From: Daedaleopsis sinensis
Taxonomy: Eukaryota; Basidiomycota; Agaricomycetes; Polyporales; Polyporaceae
DNA length: 64,000 nt
Direction of reading: 5' to 3'
Assembly (NCBI GenBank): GCA_033807695.1
Contig: CM066305.1
Location: 2,604,001 to 2,668,000 of the forward strand
Made by a program: the position numbers and the translations under genes
Shown here: positions 44,296 through 56,360 of the stretch, one piece after another
Numbering within the stretch: position 1 is the first letter of the stretch
How the letters are laid out: the number at the start of each line of letters is the position of its first letter
Notes under the pieces: generated by a model
Seen by the model: only the letters and a program-made list of their open reading frames with translations
Database searches by the model: none
What the model was told of the DNA's origin: nothing

Positions 44296-45474
44296 CCTCA
44301 CACAAAAGGGGCCTCTCATGCGCGCTTCAACCTGTACTTCTATTTATCATTGTAGTTCTGGGCGGTACGCCTTCGTATTTCGATTGCTATTTGCAGACAT
44401 CTCACAATCATCCAACTGTCTCGGAGAATCACACAGCCATAAAGGTATGTACACTCCATATGTTCGACTGCTTGAATGACTGCTTGTTTGTCTACGTGAA
44501 GCTGTGACAGATATAACCGTTGTCATCGCCTTCGAAGCATGGCCTACTGTTAATATCAATGTGATCTTCTCCCGGCACCATAGCATTGCTGACCTTTGGA
44601 CGACCTGCAGAGGAACCACAGCACAATTGTTGAGTACTCGTGTAACACAGCTACGATCGAGGTCAACTAGAGTCGCAGGAATTGGTCCATTGGCAGTCAT
44701 GCCAGTGGGTCGTAAGTCCTCGACCGTTCAATTTCGGGTAGCTGGACAAATACCAATCCTCAATCAGGCTCCACCTGCAGCGCACACCAAGCATACCCTC
44801 AGAGGTACTTTTTTGAGGCCGGAGAAATAATGAGATGTCGGTAAGCTCATCTGGGACCTATATGTCTTCTCGGTTTATAGTTTGGTTTATAGCGTACAAA
44901 CTTGGCAGAAAAGCCCTTGGTGAATACCCTAATTCGCGATGCTGAACCATTGCGATCCTCATGGTAACCTCAGTAAATCTGTGCTAATATTCTCTATCCA
45001 AACGTTTGGTTGCTTAGAGACACCTCAGTATGCGTCTTCGTTGCGGTGTCTGTTCCGTGTTGATGACACCATAACATACGGAATGTACATGATAGGAATG
45101 CAGGTGAGCGTCGACTTACTCCTCACTGTCTGCGGCTCACAATATTGACTCCACAATCAGAGAACCCCGTTATCGAACAACCGAACCAGCGATCATGCCT
45201 ACATTGTTGTGAGCGTACAAATGTAAGCATCCATAGCTGATAGCATCGTATGCTCCAGCGGAGAAATGCGGTTGCATTCGAGCCGCACGCCATCCGCACC
45301 TTGCATCATCGACCCTTGAAATGTAGGTGTTTGAGGACAATTCGATGCGTATTTGACCTCTACTATTGTATTGCATGCCACAATTGTCTAGGTACCCATA
45401 TTCCAGACATATATATACAGTATGGCTATGTATTGACCTCACTACTCCGTTCTTCCCCTGCGATTACTCCACTC
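44296..45474. other. intergenic region, no gene seen
   Basis: This 1.2 kb lies between two plus-strand genes. It has stops in all frames every 50-100 codons and moderate A/T content. A TATA-like run near its end is listed separately. Confidence 0.45.
45408..45418 (+). promoter_or_regulatory. TATA box candidate of the aspartic protease gene
   Basis: An alternating run CATATATATAC ends about 57 bases before the protease start codon at 45475. It is the clearest TATA-like element in the window and fits a regulated secreted-enzyme gene. Confidence 0.5.
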
Positions 45475-47047
45475 ATGAGACATTTCTCCACATTCATAGC
45501 AACCCTTGTCTTCGCTGCAGCAGTTTCCTGCGTCGATTCGGTCAGCAATAGTGGAGTGCGTATAGCTCTGCACAAGCGTGGCTCTATTTTTACAGATGGG
45601 TCCTTCGATCACGACAAAGTCGCTCGATCTAAGCTCAAGGCCTTGAGGTGCGTAGACTGCATCTACGCATACAACTGTCTATCTCATATCAAATATTGCG
45701 CTGTCGTCTAGCAAATATTGGAAACACCCTGGCAAGGACGATCAGAACCCTTCGGAGCTCTTCTCTCCTCATCACACCAAGCTGTCTAAAAAGAGACAAA
45801 CAGTACCGCTTGAGGACTGGGGTGGGGAGCTATGGGCAGGGAATATATCAATTGGAACGCCGCCACAGCAATTCTTGGTCGACTTCGACACCGGGTCGCC
45901 TGATCTCTGGGTCACATCCTCTTGTCCCTTGACAGTCTGCAAGCACAAGAAAAGCTACAACCCCTCAGATTCGTCGACAAGTCTAGAGGTCCCAGGCGGT
46001 GGGCAAGGCGAGAGTTATGGTTATGGAGATGATGGCTCGTTAATCGTAGGGTTTACATATACAGATGTCGGTACGTGGAACTGGGTTCTGCCCCGCGTTC
46101 AGCCTGTGTTGTAAACCTGAACCCTGCGCTTGACAGTGAGAATAGGCGACGTCGCTGCCAACCTCTCCTTCATTTCCGCGGAATATTTGTCTCAATCCGG
46201 GGTTGTTCCTGTGGATGGTCTGTTGGGGTTAAGCAGGCCTCTGAGTGACCAACAGGTGAGGACAATGCACCTCCACTCATTCAACTGTGCCTAACGAATC
46301 ATCATCATCTTTGTCAGAACTTCGTTGTGACCGCCTTCGCTCAGAACGCCACGAAGGATCAAGTCTTTGGCATCAAATTAGCCTCAAATGGATCTGAACT
46401 ATATATCGGCGGCACTAACGAAGAACTGTACAGCGGACCCTTGGAATATCACAATGTCACACACTCTGAACAGTTCGACACTTACTGGCAGATTGGCAAT
46501 GGAAGTGTGTACGTCGACAATCAAGCTGTGGCGTCACGTGTGGAGACTATCATCGACTCGGGAACGACTTTAATTCTGGGACCCGAGGACGAAGTTCAGC
46601 ACATATATCACTCAGTTGCGGACTCCATGCTCAACGTAACCACCGGAATCTATACGTTTCCATGCAACAATAAGCCTAGCGTCGCTTTCAGCTGGGGTGG
46701 AAGTAGGTGGAGAATTGACAAGGACCTGTGAGTGCTACTGCATGTGGCGGCAACCATTGTGGGTTAATAATACTTAAATCTATCAGACTTGGCTTTCCTG
46801 TAACAGACGATAGTCCTTCTAACCTGTGCGTTGGCTCTATCGTCGCAGTTTCTCGTTCAGACCTGCCTGGAAACGGGACGTGGATAGTGGGTGACGTGTG
46901 GGTTTTTGGTTTTCAACTCATCTCTCGAAGCGCTGCTTACACGACCGTCCGGCATCTAGTTTCATGACAAATGTCTATACGGCGTTCTCATACTCACCCT
47001 ACCCGGGGGAGCCCTCCGTTGGCTTCGCACCACTAAAGACCATTTGA
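45475..47047 (+). CDS. secreted aspartic protease (peptidase family A1)
   Basis: A pepsin-like endopeptidase. MRHFSTFIATLVFAAAVSCVDS is a good signal peptide. A propeptide follows, ending near KLSKKRQTVPLEDW where a KKR site could be cleaved. The mature enzyme begins with WAGNISIGTPPQQFLVDFDTGSPDLWVTSS, which carries the first catalytic Asp (DTG). The second catalytic Asp is in VETIIDSGTTLILGP (DSG). GLLGLSRP and LYIGGTNEE are also family landmarks. The final splice is GACGT|GTGGGT to TTTCATG, giving VGDVFMTNVYTAFSYS and PSVGFAPLKTI, which matches the A1 C-terminus. Several N-x-T/S sites suggest glycosylation. No GPI anchor signal is seen. One exon boundary around 46734 is approximate. Confidence 0.9.
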
Positions 47048-47520
47048 TAGTTCCACACTCACACTCTGTATACTCTCATCAAATCATGTGTTATGACTGA
47101 CTGTGCATGTCGCATATTCTTACATATACCATCTTACTTTGGCACTCAGGCCGAGGGTTGCGAGTTAGTTCAGGTTGCTCCTCGCAACCGCTGTAAGTAC
47201 ATATATGCAATACTGCATGCTTCCAGCACGTCAATTCCAAGACACTCCCCAAGAACGTAATAGTACACAGGGAGAAGTACACAGGAGGACGGGACACAGA
47301 CCGGCCGGGGTCAACTACTCAGTAGCGGAGACCTGTATAGTACTAGTACTTACTAGTAACTAGTAAGTAGTTGAGTCCGAGAGACGTCGGCGTTTGCGTC
47401 GATCTAGATCTTGGACCTAGCTCGGGCGTCTCCGATCCATGTTGACTGTAACCCAGCTGTGACCTCGATGATGCTCATGCTCACTTTCCACTAAAGAGCG
47501 GACCGCCTAAGCGACAATAC
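47048..47520. other. intergenic region with inverted repeat
   Basis: No gene is seen. The region contains a palindromic cluster at 47335-47370, and otherwise nonrepetitive sequence ahead of the AspRS start. Confidence 0.45.
47349..47367. repeat. perfect 9-base inverted repeat with one-base centre
   Basis: CTTACTAGT and ACTAGTAAG flank a single A. The flanking bases also contain further ACTAGT units, so the whole of 47335-47370 is made of overlapping ACTAGT palindromes. It lies about 155 bases before the AspRS start. Confidence 0.75.
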
Positions 47521-50141
47521 ATGCTTGCCTCCTCTCGCCGTTACCTCCTCCGACGTTCGCGGTGTCTTCTGACTTCCGTCGTCCGGAGCAGTCGTGTCAA
47601 CCTGCTTCACACCTCTGCTGTCCATCCAGACGGACACAATGTCGCGGATAAAGACCGCATCACAATTCGTTCTGCGCACACCGGTAGGTTCTATTCCCTG
47701 GCCGCAACGATCGTCTTCATGTCTCTGAATAGCCCCGTTCCCAAGACGTACACACACTTGTGGATCTTTGAACGTTCAAGATGAGGATGAGCGGGTGGTT
47801 CTGACTGGATGGCTTGTGCCGAAAGGGTGCGTCTCATGGTTCTTATGCTCATACCCATCCACCGAACGCGTACGGCTACAGAAAAGTCAGCAAGAAACTC
47901 TCATTCTTCGGGTTACGCGACTCCACCGGTACAACCCAGCTCGTCGTAGATGCGCGCACATGTGGTATGGAACTCATGACGGCATTGCGAGAAGTGCCTG
48001 AGGAATCCACTGTACTTGTGGAGGGCGTTGTCAGAGCACGGCCGGAGTCACAGCGTCGCGACGTACGTTCTTCGTCATAGGCAGTGATTCCAACCTCATA
48101 TTGCTTGCAGGTACCTTCCGGGCATGTAGAAGTTGTCGTGAACTCCTATACCCTGCTAAATCCCGCGGATCGAAACCTGCCGTTCATGCCCTTTGACTCC
48201 AAGAACCTGGTACGTATACCTTGCCGGCATGGGTTCTTGCCCTTAAGGCCCAACACTTACCGGAGCTAACAGGCCAACGAGGATTTAAGGCTGCGATATC
48301 GCTATCTGGATCTCCGCCGCGCGGAATTGACTACAAATATGAAGAAGCGGAGCGATGCGGCATTCCTCATAAGATCTACGCTGCATGACAAGGGTGAGTC
48401 TACGACTATGCCTGTGTTGTGTCGTGCTGACGCTGGCAGGTTTCACTGAGGTGGAGACCCCGGTGTTGTTGAATTCAACACCGGAAGGGGCTCGAGAGTA
48501 CCTTGTCCCCAGTCGTGTCAAGCAATCTACCTCGACCTCGGACACGCCGGCACAACCTCTCTTCTACGCATTATCACAGTCGCCACAGCAGCCAAAGCAG
48601 CTCTTGGTCGCTTCTGGCGCTGTCGACCGGTATTACCAAATTGCACGATGCTTCCGAGACGAGGACGGACGGAAGGACCGCCAACCTGAATTCACTCAAG
48701 TCGATCTCGAGATGGCGTGGGTGAGCTGGGGAGACTGCGTCGCGACGTCTGCTCCCGCAGACGCCTGGCGTATAGGAGGCCATGAAGTGCGAGATGTTGT
48801 CGAAACCGTCATTCGCAATCTCTGGCGCAAGTTTGAAAGCGTAGAGTTCGAGCATGGGTTCAGAGTGATGACATACAACGAGGCGATGGGTAGATATGGT
48901 TCAGACAAACCGGACCTGAGATTCGGGCTAGAGGTGAGTGCCCGCAAGGTGGTCATCCACTAGTATTTTATGAGGCGATTACAGATTGAAGACGTCACGT
49001 GTCATGTGCCGGAGCCGATTCGTGCAGCTCTGCAAGCACGAGGAGAGATCGTTGAGGCTATCGCCCTGAGCCCGGGTTCTGACCATACGCCTTTCCTCCG
49101 CGCCGCCGCAACAGTCGATTGTACAGATGGTCTTGAACGTTTAGACATCGACGCGGAGACCGCATCAAGTTGGCTGAACCACAGTCATACAATCAAAGAG
49201 ATTCTGGCGACTGCCGAGAGTACCCTTGACGCGTCCACGATCACAGAGGCGCTAGGCTTGACGAAGGGCGGAACCATCTGGCTTGCAAGGCGACCAAAGC
49301 GTCCTGAGGTACGTAGGTTTTACTACGCGATTATCCGCGCGTCCTCATGATATTCGTTCTCATCAGGGCGGGTGGACGCCACTCGGTCGCCTCCGTATCG
49401 CCCTGTCAGAAGCAGCGCAGCGGAGTGGAGACCTCGTACTCAGTGACGAGCCCAGATTCCTCTGGGTCACCGAGTTCCCGCTCTTCACGCGCGCTGACGA
49501 GGACAAGGAATTCCTTGCGCACGGGCGCTGGAGCAGCTCTCATCATCCGTTCACTGCGCCCATGTGGGAGGACATCGAGAAGATGTACGCCGGCAAGGTC
49601 GAGGAGGTGCGTCTTTCGGTGTGACATATAGCTCCCTGGACGGACGCGGCTTACATCCGACTTGCGGGCAGGTACGCGGCCAGCACTACGACCTCGTCCT
49701 GAACGGAGTTGAGATCGGAGGCGGGTCGGTCAGGGTGCACGACGCCGCCATGCAGGAGTACATCTTCACCAAGATCCTGCAGGTACGCAGTTACTGTATC
49801 TTACAACGAGCTTTATCACTTAATGTCCTAATTTCAGTTGGACGAGAGGGAAAAATCGTCCTTCAACCACCTGTTGCATGCCCTGCGATGCGGTGCACCA
49901 CCCCACGGGGGATTCGCGTTTGGTCAGTTCTAGTTCCTTTTCAATCAAGCGCGCGAAATTGTGCTTACTCGACAAACACGCAGGCTTCGACCGTCTGATG
50001 GCCATCCTGTGCAAGACCTCTTCTATCAGGGACGTCATCGCGTTCCCCAAAACCGCAGCGGGAACGGACCTGCTTTTCAAGAGTCCTTCCCCATCCTCTC
50101 CCGAGGTTCTTGCGCAATACGCACTTCGACCCCAGTCGTAG
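47521..50141 (+). CDS. mitochondrial aspartyl-tRNA synthetase (bacterial type)
   Basis: A class II synthetase that charges mitochondrial tRNA-Asp. The leader [32 protein letters not shown] is Arg-rich with no acids. The anticodon-binding OB fold gives [26 protein letters not shown] and [25 protein letters not shown] and [26 protein letters not shown] form motif 1 and its loop. [21 protein letters not shown] is motif 2. A bacterial-type insertion domain follows ([16 protein letters not shown] to [12 protein letters not shown]). [24 protein letters not shown] and GFDRLMAIL (motif 3) complete the active site. It ends [10 protein letters not shown]. The bacterial-type insertion sets it apart from the cytosolic enzyme. 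About eleven exons are inferred. Confidence 0.93.
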
Positions 50142-50421
50142 AAATTTCTATACCGTAGAAGCCCCCTAATGCTAACACCCAACTCAGTACCTTGCACTAG
50201 ATCGTAGATTATAGCGCCTCTACATATATACAAGCACTACTGCTCTAGAAACGTGCATGGTGGAAGGCATCGAAGTAATGCATGGGGGCCCGTAAGCCGA
50301 AGCGTGACCAGCCGAAGCCAAGCAGGTCGTGGATACGAGCGAACAGTCAGCGGAGCTCGACGAGGTATCATATATGCAAAAGGTGTCCGAGAGCGAAGCG
50401 AATAAAGGAACTGGCGATAAC

Positions 50422-52285
50422 TTATGATGAAGCGACCGGTAATGAAGATATCGTCGCCGTGTCGTCCGACTGAGGACTACGACTGCGCTCGGCATATGGT
50501 GTGCCATCGAACGTAGGTGTTGCTGGGGACTGAGTCCGGACGCGCAGCGTGTTCCGTGGCGTCGTCTCTTCCTCGCCACTGCCGCTAGGAACGTCCAGGC
50601 CAGCTAGCTGCGCGCTCATGCCCCCCCACACGCTCGCGTCCGCCCCTCCCAGGTCAGGCGCCTTCCCGTTGGCGGACGACACGCTCACGCCGGAGTCAAC
50701 GGATATGCTCCTTGCGTGACTGTCGTCCGTGTCGCCATTCTGCCGCGAGCGCGCCGCACCACTGCCCTCTTCAAGAACGGAGAGCACACTGCGAAGCTTG
50801 GATTCGGACTTGCGTGAGTGGTGCGCGAATGAGGAGCTGGCCGGATGTGAGTGTCGTCTGCTCCCGCCGAGCGGCGGTGTGGCTTTCGGCACATTCGAGG
50901 GCGAGATCGAGCGCGCAGGTGAAGTAGCTCCGGAGTCCGTGGGCGACCCGGCTGGAGGGCTGGAGGGGACGTCTGCCCATGCGGCGGCGGCATCGGGGAA
51001 GAACCCGCCTGCGCTCGACCAGGAGTTCTTTCCGGATGGAAGGCCGTCGCTGCTCTCGAGCTCTGGTGTGGAGGCGGTGAGGGGACTGGGGGCGGAAGAA
51101 GAGTTGGCAATGACCGAGAGGGGAGGGAGGATTGAGAAGATTTGATCTTCTGCGGGTGGCGGGCCGTACGAGTCGAAAGGGTCGGGTATCGTCTGCAGCA
51201 TAGGTTCTATGACGGGATCCGAGCTGCAAAGTGGATTAGCATCATCATTCGTAGAAGCAGTGGAAGCAAACCCCGGCAAGACAGGCTACGTACGCTTTCG
51301 AAGTGACACGGTCAAAGACGTCCATGGTGGATCGTACTACTAGACAGACTTTCCCCTGGACGAGATCCCACACCTCCTCTTCGTGCTCGACAATCTCCTG
51401 ATAGTGCCGTACCTTGAGTTCGTCAAGGTCGTCCACTTGCCGCTGCAATACAGCAAGTGCCTCCCGGAAGGTCTGAAGGTCTGATTCCTCGCTCAGCATT
51501 ACGTGCGGGTGAGCCCATGCCAAGACTCACTTCTGCCTTTCTGCTTCATGTTACCCATCTCCGTTTGGCGAATAATGTTGCTCTTCTCTCGCAGCGCCTT
51601 CTCGTAAGCATTTGAGCGTTCCTAAGAAGTCACCCCAACCTGTCAAGAACCGAACTAGTGTGCATGACGTCGCGAACGACTCACAGTGACCACGGTGCGG
51701 TAATTATCGAGGTGTTGGCGCAGCGGCTTCTCGAACTGCTTGTCCATGGTTTCCGCCTAGAGGAGAGTTCGCATAGACAATTGACATACTAACCTGGAAC
51801 TTACCATGACATGGAAATGATTGCTCATGAGGTGGTGTAAGCCAGCGGCTGCTTGTATCCTGGTTCCTGACTCGTACGTCGGGCCCTTAAGCCTGTGCGG
51901 TGCGAAGTGAGCAGGTGGGGCCGTGAGGGTAGTATTAAAAACGTACCCCGCACACGTTTCCATCGCATCTGCAAACCCAGCGGTCGCCCTCGACATCTCC
52001 AGCAAGGTAGCACGGTAGTTTGCGAATCGGTTCAGTAGCTGAAGTGATAAGGCGCTGCTCAGCTTCATAGCCTAGACAGGAGTACACAGAACGTAGTCTC
52101 ACTTCTTCGTATGCCTGCAAGCTAGCCTTGAGATTTGTCCGGGTAATAATCTTCTCTGGGCCGTCTGGGCCGAAGTTGAGGACGGACGCGTTGGTAGTTT
52201 CCGTGAATGTCGGTGACGGTGGTCCTGGAGAAATATCGCGCTTGGGCGAGAGTGTCTGTGTCCTGAGAGAGCGTACGCGCGGCAT
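50422..52285 (-). CDS. BAR/IMD-like protein similar to yeast Ivy1
   Basis: The start MPRVRSLRTQTLSPKRDISP, then SVLNFGPDGPEKIITRTNLKASLQAYEE, resembles fungal Ivy1-like proteins, which bind phospholipids and the Rab Ypt7 at the vacuole through an inverse-BAR fold. Short helical exons follow and would form the dimer: LLNRFANYRATLLEMSRATAGFADAMETCAG, GTRIQAAAGLHHLMSNHFHVM, AETMDKQFEKPLRQHLDNYRTVV, ALREKSNIIRQTEMGNMKQKG and LQTFREALAVLQRQVDDLDELKVRHYQEIVEHEEEVWDLVQGKV. The C-terminal half is one exon of about 280 codons. It is Ser/Pro-rich and disordered, with likely phosphorylation clusters, ending ISSLPVASS. Family assignment rests on the N-terminal motif and helix pattern. Confidence 0.75.
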
Positions 52286-52577
52286 TGTGGGCGACGACGA
52301 AAAAGACCAAGGCGTGGTAGATAGCAGAAAGGAGGGAGGAGATGAAGAGGAAGATTACGCCGGGTGAGAGATGGTGCTAAGGCAGCTTCGGGCACTGTGC
52401 CTCAGCGCTATCCCAACTCACGGCAAACGCACCTCCTCACATGTGATCAGTGCGCTCCCAATTTAGGAAGGTCTCCTAGTTCGCTCTCTTCACAGGAAAT
52501 CCTTGCCGAAGTGAACACCCTGGCCAATATAAGATTCAACAGCACAGAGAAGTTGTATACAAGCTCGTGTAACCTAA

Positions 52578-53655
52578 TTATGCTAATGCTTTTGACTCCG
52601 AACCTCCCAGCTTATCAATTGCGGTCTCCAGGAATCGCGCAGCAACCTCTGTCGACAGCCATTCAGGCTGCACAGGGGCTACTCGTACCCTAGGCTCTCC
52701 TTCTGTATCGTCTCCCAAAAATCGAGCAACTACACCCACATACTCCTCGATACGCCCGTCCTTTAGCTCGTTGTTCAGCTCGAACCGCGTGAACTCCCAC
52801 CCTGGAGGAGCAACACCGTCTATGCGCACGGAGTCATGTGGTACGTCGTATTCTATCCGACTGAAGTCAAAGCCCATCCCAAACCCCAGAGCTTTCGTAT
52901 ACGCTTCTTTAAGCGTCCAGATCAAGTAGAACCTTCGCAGTTGTTCGTGCTTAGATAACGGAGCACCTGAGGTCGGTGGAAGGAGAATAGTGCGTTCAAG
53001 TTCGGTGAGCTGAAAGTGTTTCTCTTCAGCCAGCCATAGATCCACGACATGGAAACTTGGTATACCTGATCCCTAAAAACTTCCACAAATCCCGGAAAAG
53101 TGTCTCGCTTGGGCAGCTGGAGTAGCATCACGTCGATGCCCAGTCGGTAAGCTGGAGGATCTGGATAGAGGTCGAGTCCAGTGCTAGACACCATTGCCAC
53201 CACGCCATTGTCATGCGTGATGTTGTAGCCGATAGGCGGGTTCAAAGGCGTCGTCTACATATCCAACCGTCAGTTCTCTTGACACAAAAAATACATGTAT
53301 GTCTTACTATGTAGGGTTTACCCGCCTGAGTCTTCGCAAAACTCATGTCTGGGATAGGCACACCCCTTCTCTTCAACAGGAGACGAGGTAGCAAGCGTCC
53401 GATCAGACCACCTGGTAACAGTGTACACAGTCTGAACGAGGAATCTTGGTGCATGTTCTTGGAGACTTACGGACGCTATCGACCCGGTGGTAATACTTTA
53501 CAATCTGGGTTTTCGAGTCTTCATCCATAATGGCTAACGCTCTTCGATAGAGCTACCAGAGTTGAGCTCGCACGGATATGCCAGTTCCTGCCCGACCTCA
53601 CCTCATCCAGATCATTGAGGGCGGTCGTATCCAGTAGAACAGCGCGGACCTCCAT
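52578..53655 (-). CDS. 4'-phosphopantetheinyl transferase (Lys5/AASDHPPT type)
   Basis: It transfers phosphopantetheine from CoA to carrier proteins such as alpha-aminoadipate reductase, fatty acid and polyketide synthases. Exons read MEVRAVLLDTTALNDLDE, LYRRALAIMDEDSKTQIVKYYHRVDSVR, GLIGRLLPRLLLKRRGVPIPDMSFAKTQAGKPYI (substrate loop), then PPIGYNITHDNGVVAMVSS (the ..FNxSHxxG.V box), YRLGIDVMLL (Mg-binding GxDV) and FVEVFRDQ. The last exon gives LTELERTILL and WTLKEAYTKALGFGMGFDF, the second signature WxxKEAxxKxxG. The second-signature Lys and Glu and the GIDV Asp are all present. It ends SESKALA. Its start is 232 bases from the divergent PfkB gene. Confidence 0.92.
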
Positions 53656-53887
53656 GAGCCCTGTATAATGCGAAACTAGAGTTGTGGCGGTGAGATGGTT
53701 AGGAGGAGGACTTAAGTCCAGGATCGGTTGTCTCTGATCAAGTACGTTAGCGCTCGCTGCTACGCACGGCAAGATCGGCACCAATTATCTTATCTGCTTT
53801 ACCGTGACATTCATCCGAAGCGTGAAGTAGCCCAACCTCCTCTACCTCGCTCAAGGCTCTCGAGTCTCAGTTAATGTGCATGCAATT
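53656..53887. promoter_or_regulatory. shared divergent promoter
   Basis: The 232 bases between the starts of the phosphopantetheinyl transferase (minus, 53655) and the MAK32-like gene (plus, 53888) must hold both promoters. The segment is not strongly repetitive and has no clear TATA element. The ATG at 53888 is the first in the right frame. Upstream codons in that frame begin with GTG. Confidence 0.45.
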
Positions 53888-55326
53888 ATGACGGACAACA
53901 CAATCAGCAGGGATTTCGTGTCAATTGGCATGTTCATGGTAGACGAATTCTCCTTTGCGGATGAAGACGGCAACCCTACGGGCAGACAAATGGAACAACA
54001 GGTAGGGTCGCTCAGCTCGCGTGCCAGTGTTGATTCTGCACACATCTCACTTGTAACTTCTTAGATAGGGGGCGGCGGTACATACGCGACCATCGGTGCT
54101 CGGATATGGTGAGTTGCGTACAAGAGAAACGAGTACGCTTGCAAAACTCAGATGGCGACGCACTCAGGCTCCCGCCGTCCAGAGTCGGGGTGATCATTGA
54201 CCGTGGACATGATTTTCCTGCTCATATCCAGCAAGCATTGGATGCCTTTGGGCCAGATATGTGGCTTTTTAGAGATGATCCCAATCGCATTACTACCCGT
54301 GCCCTGAATGCCTATAGAGGAGAACATAGAGAGTAGGTGCCGCATCTGACGGAATAATTCCACGAATTGACTTGATATTCCTCTCTCAGGTTTCAATATC
54401 TTGCTCCTCGGCTTCGCATTACGCCCCGCGATCTGGCCAACACCAAGCTCTCTAGACCCAAGATCCTACACTTCATATGCTCGCCGTCCCGCGCTGCTTC
54501 TATAATGTCCGAAGTGAAGGAAGACAACGAATGGCACCCGATCACGGTATACGAGCCCATCCCCGTGCGTCGATGAGCTTGTGCGTGTTTGACCGGTGTT
54601 GAGACGCAGACAAGCAAGGATCGCTGTGTACCTGAGGAGTTACCCGCTCTACAGAAAGTACTGTCAGATATCTCTATCCTGAGGTATGTCACTCGTACCT
54701 TGATGAGTTAGTTTAGAGACATTGACAACATGTGGAAGCCCAAACGCAGAGGAGGCGTTATCTCTCCTGTCAATGGCGAAGGAACCAACGAAGGAGCTCG
54801 TTGAAGAGGCCTGCCGTCGTTTCCTCGAAATGGGCGTAGGTTCAAATGGTAGCGGATCGGTAGTCATCCGAAACGGTCCTATGGGAGCGTGTGTTGGCAC
54901 CAGAGGCAGTCCTTTCGCGTGGATCGACGCATTCTGGGACAGCAAAAACTGCCCAGAAAAGGTAGTCGATGTGACGGGTACGCACTTTGGATTTGCTGCA
55001 AGATGCTTCGCTATTGACGCGATAGGCGTGGACGCAGGTGCAGGAAACAGCTTCCTAGGCGGTCTCGGCGCCGGGTTGATTCTGTGCCACGGTAACGTGC
55101 GAGAAGGTACGGTTGCCTCAATATTGGACCGTTCGAGTTATCCGTCCTGACGTATCCACCAGCTACCCTCCACGCAACGGTCTCGGCGTCGTACATCATT
55201 GAGCAAGCAGGCCTACCTAGGTTGACACAAGGTGCACCTGACGCGACTGAACTGTGGAATGGCGACTCGCCCCATGGCAGACTGCACGCTTTAAGCGATC
55301 GGCTAGCAAGTAAAGGGACGAAGTGA
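53888..55326 (+). CDS. MAK32-like PfkB-family (ribokinase fold) protein
   Basis: A ribokinase-fold protein resembling yeast Mak32. The start MTDNTISRDFVSIGMFMVDEFSFADEDG is the first strand and lid. IGGGGTYATIGARIW is the family's GG motif. VGVIIDRGHDFPAHIQQALDAFG, ILHFICSPSRAASIM, ITVYEPIPDRCVPEELPALQKVL, and PNAEEALSLLSM follow in fold order, then VVIRNGPMGACVGTRG. The C-terminal PfkB signature reads VDVTGAGNSFLGGLGAGL, so the usual catalytic Asp of GAGD is Asn. The last exon ends SDRLASKGTK with TGA at 55324-55326. At least eight exons. Substrate and activity are unknown. It may be inactive. Confidence 0.85.
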
Positions 55327-55511
55327 ATAACTCATGGCAAATTACAGACAAAGTCGAAGTGTAGATGTATGCGATGCGGACACCCGCACCTCTTGTACTG
55401 ATACACGAATGGGGAGAATCGTCCAATGTCCCGTACCGGAGAGATGTCCTCAACAATGACCGGACCACGGGCAATGCTGCACGAACAGGGGGAGACCAAG
55501 GCAGCAGGCTA

Positions 55512-56231
55512 TCACTGTTGGGCCGCGGTGCGGAACTTCTCCCGGCTTTGAGCAAAGAGGGCTTCTTGTTGAGCCGCTAGTTCTTCCTCTGTTAGCCCGG
55601 ATTGTTCCAGTTTAGACACCTTTCTCTCCCGATCCTGCAACACTACGGTCAAACAGCGGACATGGCATGAACGTACTGTAACTCACTTTCTGCTGCTGCT
55701 TGTGGTCCTTTAGTACACTCTCCACTTCCGCAGTGAAAGACTCGAAGCCCAACCGCTACATGGAGCAAAGGAGCATGAGAAGAAGGCCCAAAACGATGTG
55801 TATAGCTGCTGTGCACGCAAATACCACGTACCTTCAACGCAGATATGATATGTTCGGGCGCAATGGTCTTCTTAGACTCCTGCTCGCAAATTTCGTTCGC
55901 CTCAGACGATATCAGATGGATGAATTCTGCCCGAGGGGCCGCCAGAGGCGCGTCAACATCCAGGGCGTGACGCGAAAGGAACAAAGGACCACTTCACCTA
56001 CACAACACTCGATGACCAAGTCCCGCGTCTCCTTCGCGCATGTAATGTCATTGGGCAGCAGTTCTACGCGGGTCAAAGGGGTCGTCAGGCCCCTGATGCG
56101 ACCGCCAGGCCCCGAGGCGACGAACACGACGCGAGAGCAGCGCACACACCTGCGATCATTTTCGTGACGGTGGCTTTCGGCAGGGACAGGTCCTCGTCCG
56201 AGGGCATTCCCCCAGTCTCGTGGTCAGACAT
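55512..56231 (-). CDS. negative cofactor 2 beta (Dr1/Ncb2) histone-fold protein
   Basis: The beta subunit of NC2, which pairs with NC2-alpha on TBP-bound promoters to repress or tune RNA polymerase II transcription. It starts MSDHETGGMPSDEDLSLPKATVTKMIA, joined to ELLPNDITCAKETRDLVIECCV, EFIHLISSEANEICEQESKKTIAPEHIISALK and RLGFESFTAEVESVLKDHKQQQK. This is the H2B-type histone fold of Dr1 almost residue for residue. The last exon, DREKKVSKLEQSGLTEEELAAQQEALFAQSREKF, carries the Gln/Ala-rich tail of the family, ending TAAQQ. At least five exons with short introns. The stop (55512-55514) is about 190 bases from the MAK32-like stop, in a convergent pair. Confidence 0.95.
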
Positions 56232-56360
56232 GGCCGTGGCGTTTGCGGGTGCGGACGAAGGGCGTAGGGAGCGAGGGCGAGCGAGGGCGAGAGCGGTGAG
56301 CGCGGGGCGGACGCGGAGGGGCGGGGGGAGTTCAGCTGAGGCCCGAGGAGCGCTACCGGG

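Noticed and set aside
46720..47050. Frameshift in the aspartic protease C-terminus
   Set aside because: An initial reading with the donor after GTGTGG shifted the frame, but a GTGGGT donor two bases into that codon restores VGDVFMTNVYT, so the gene is intact.
48718..48776. Intron in AspRS after DLEMAW
   Set aside because: A GTGAGC donor and a TATAG acceptor exist, but removing the 55 bases breaks the frame, whereas reading through keeps the following GGHEVRDVV in frame. I keep it as coding.
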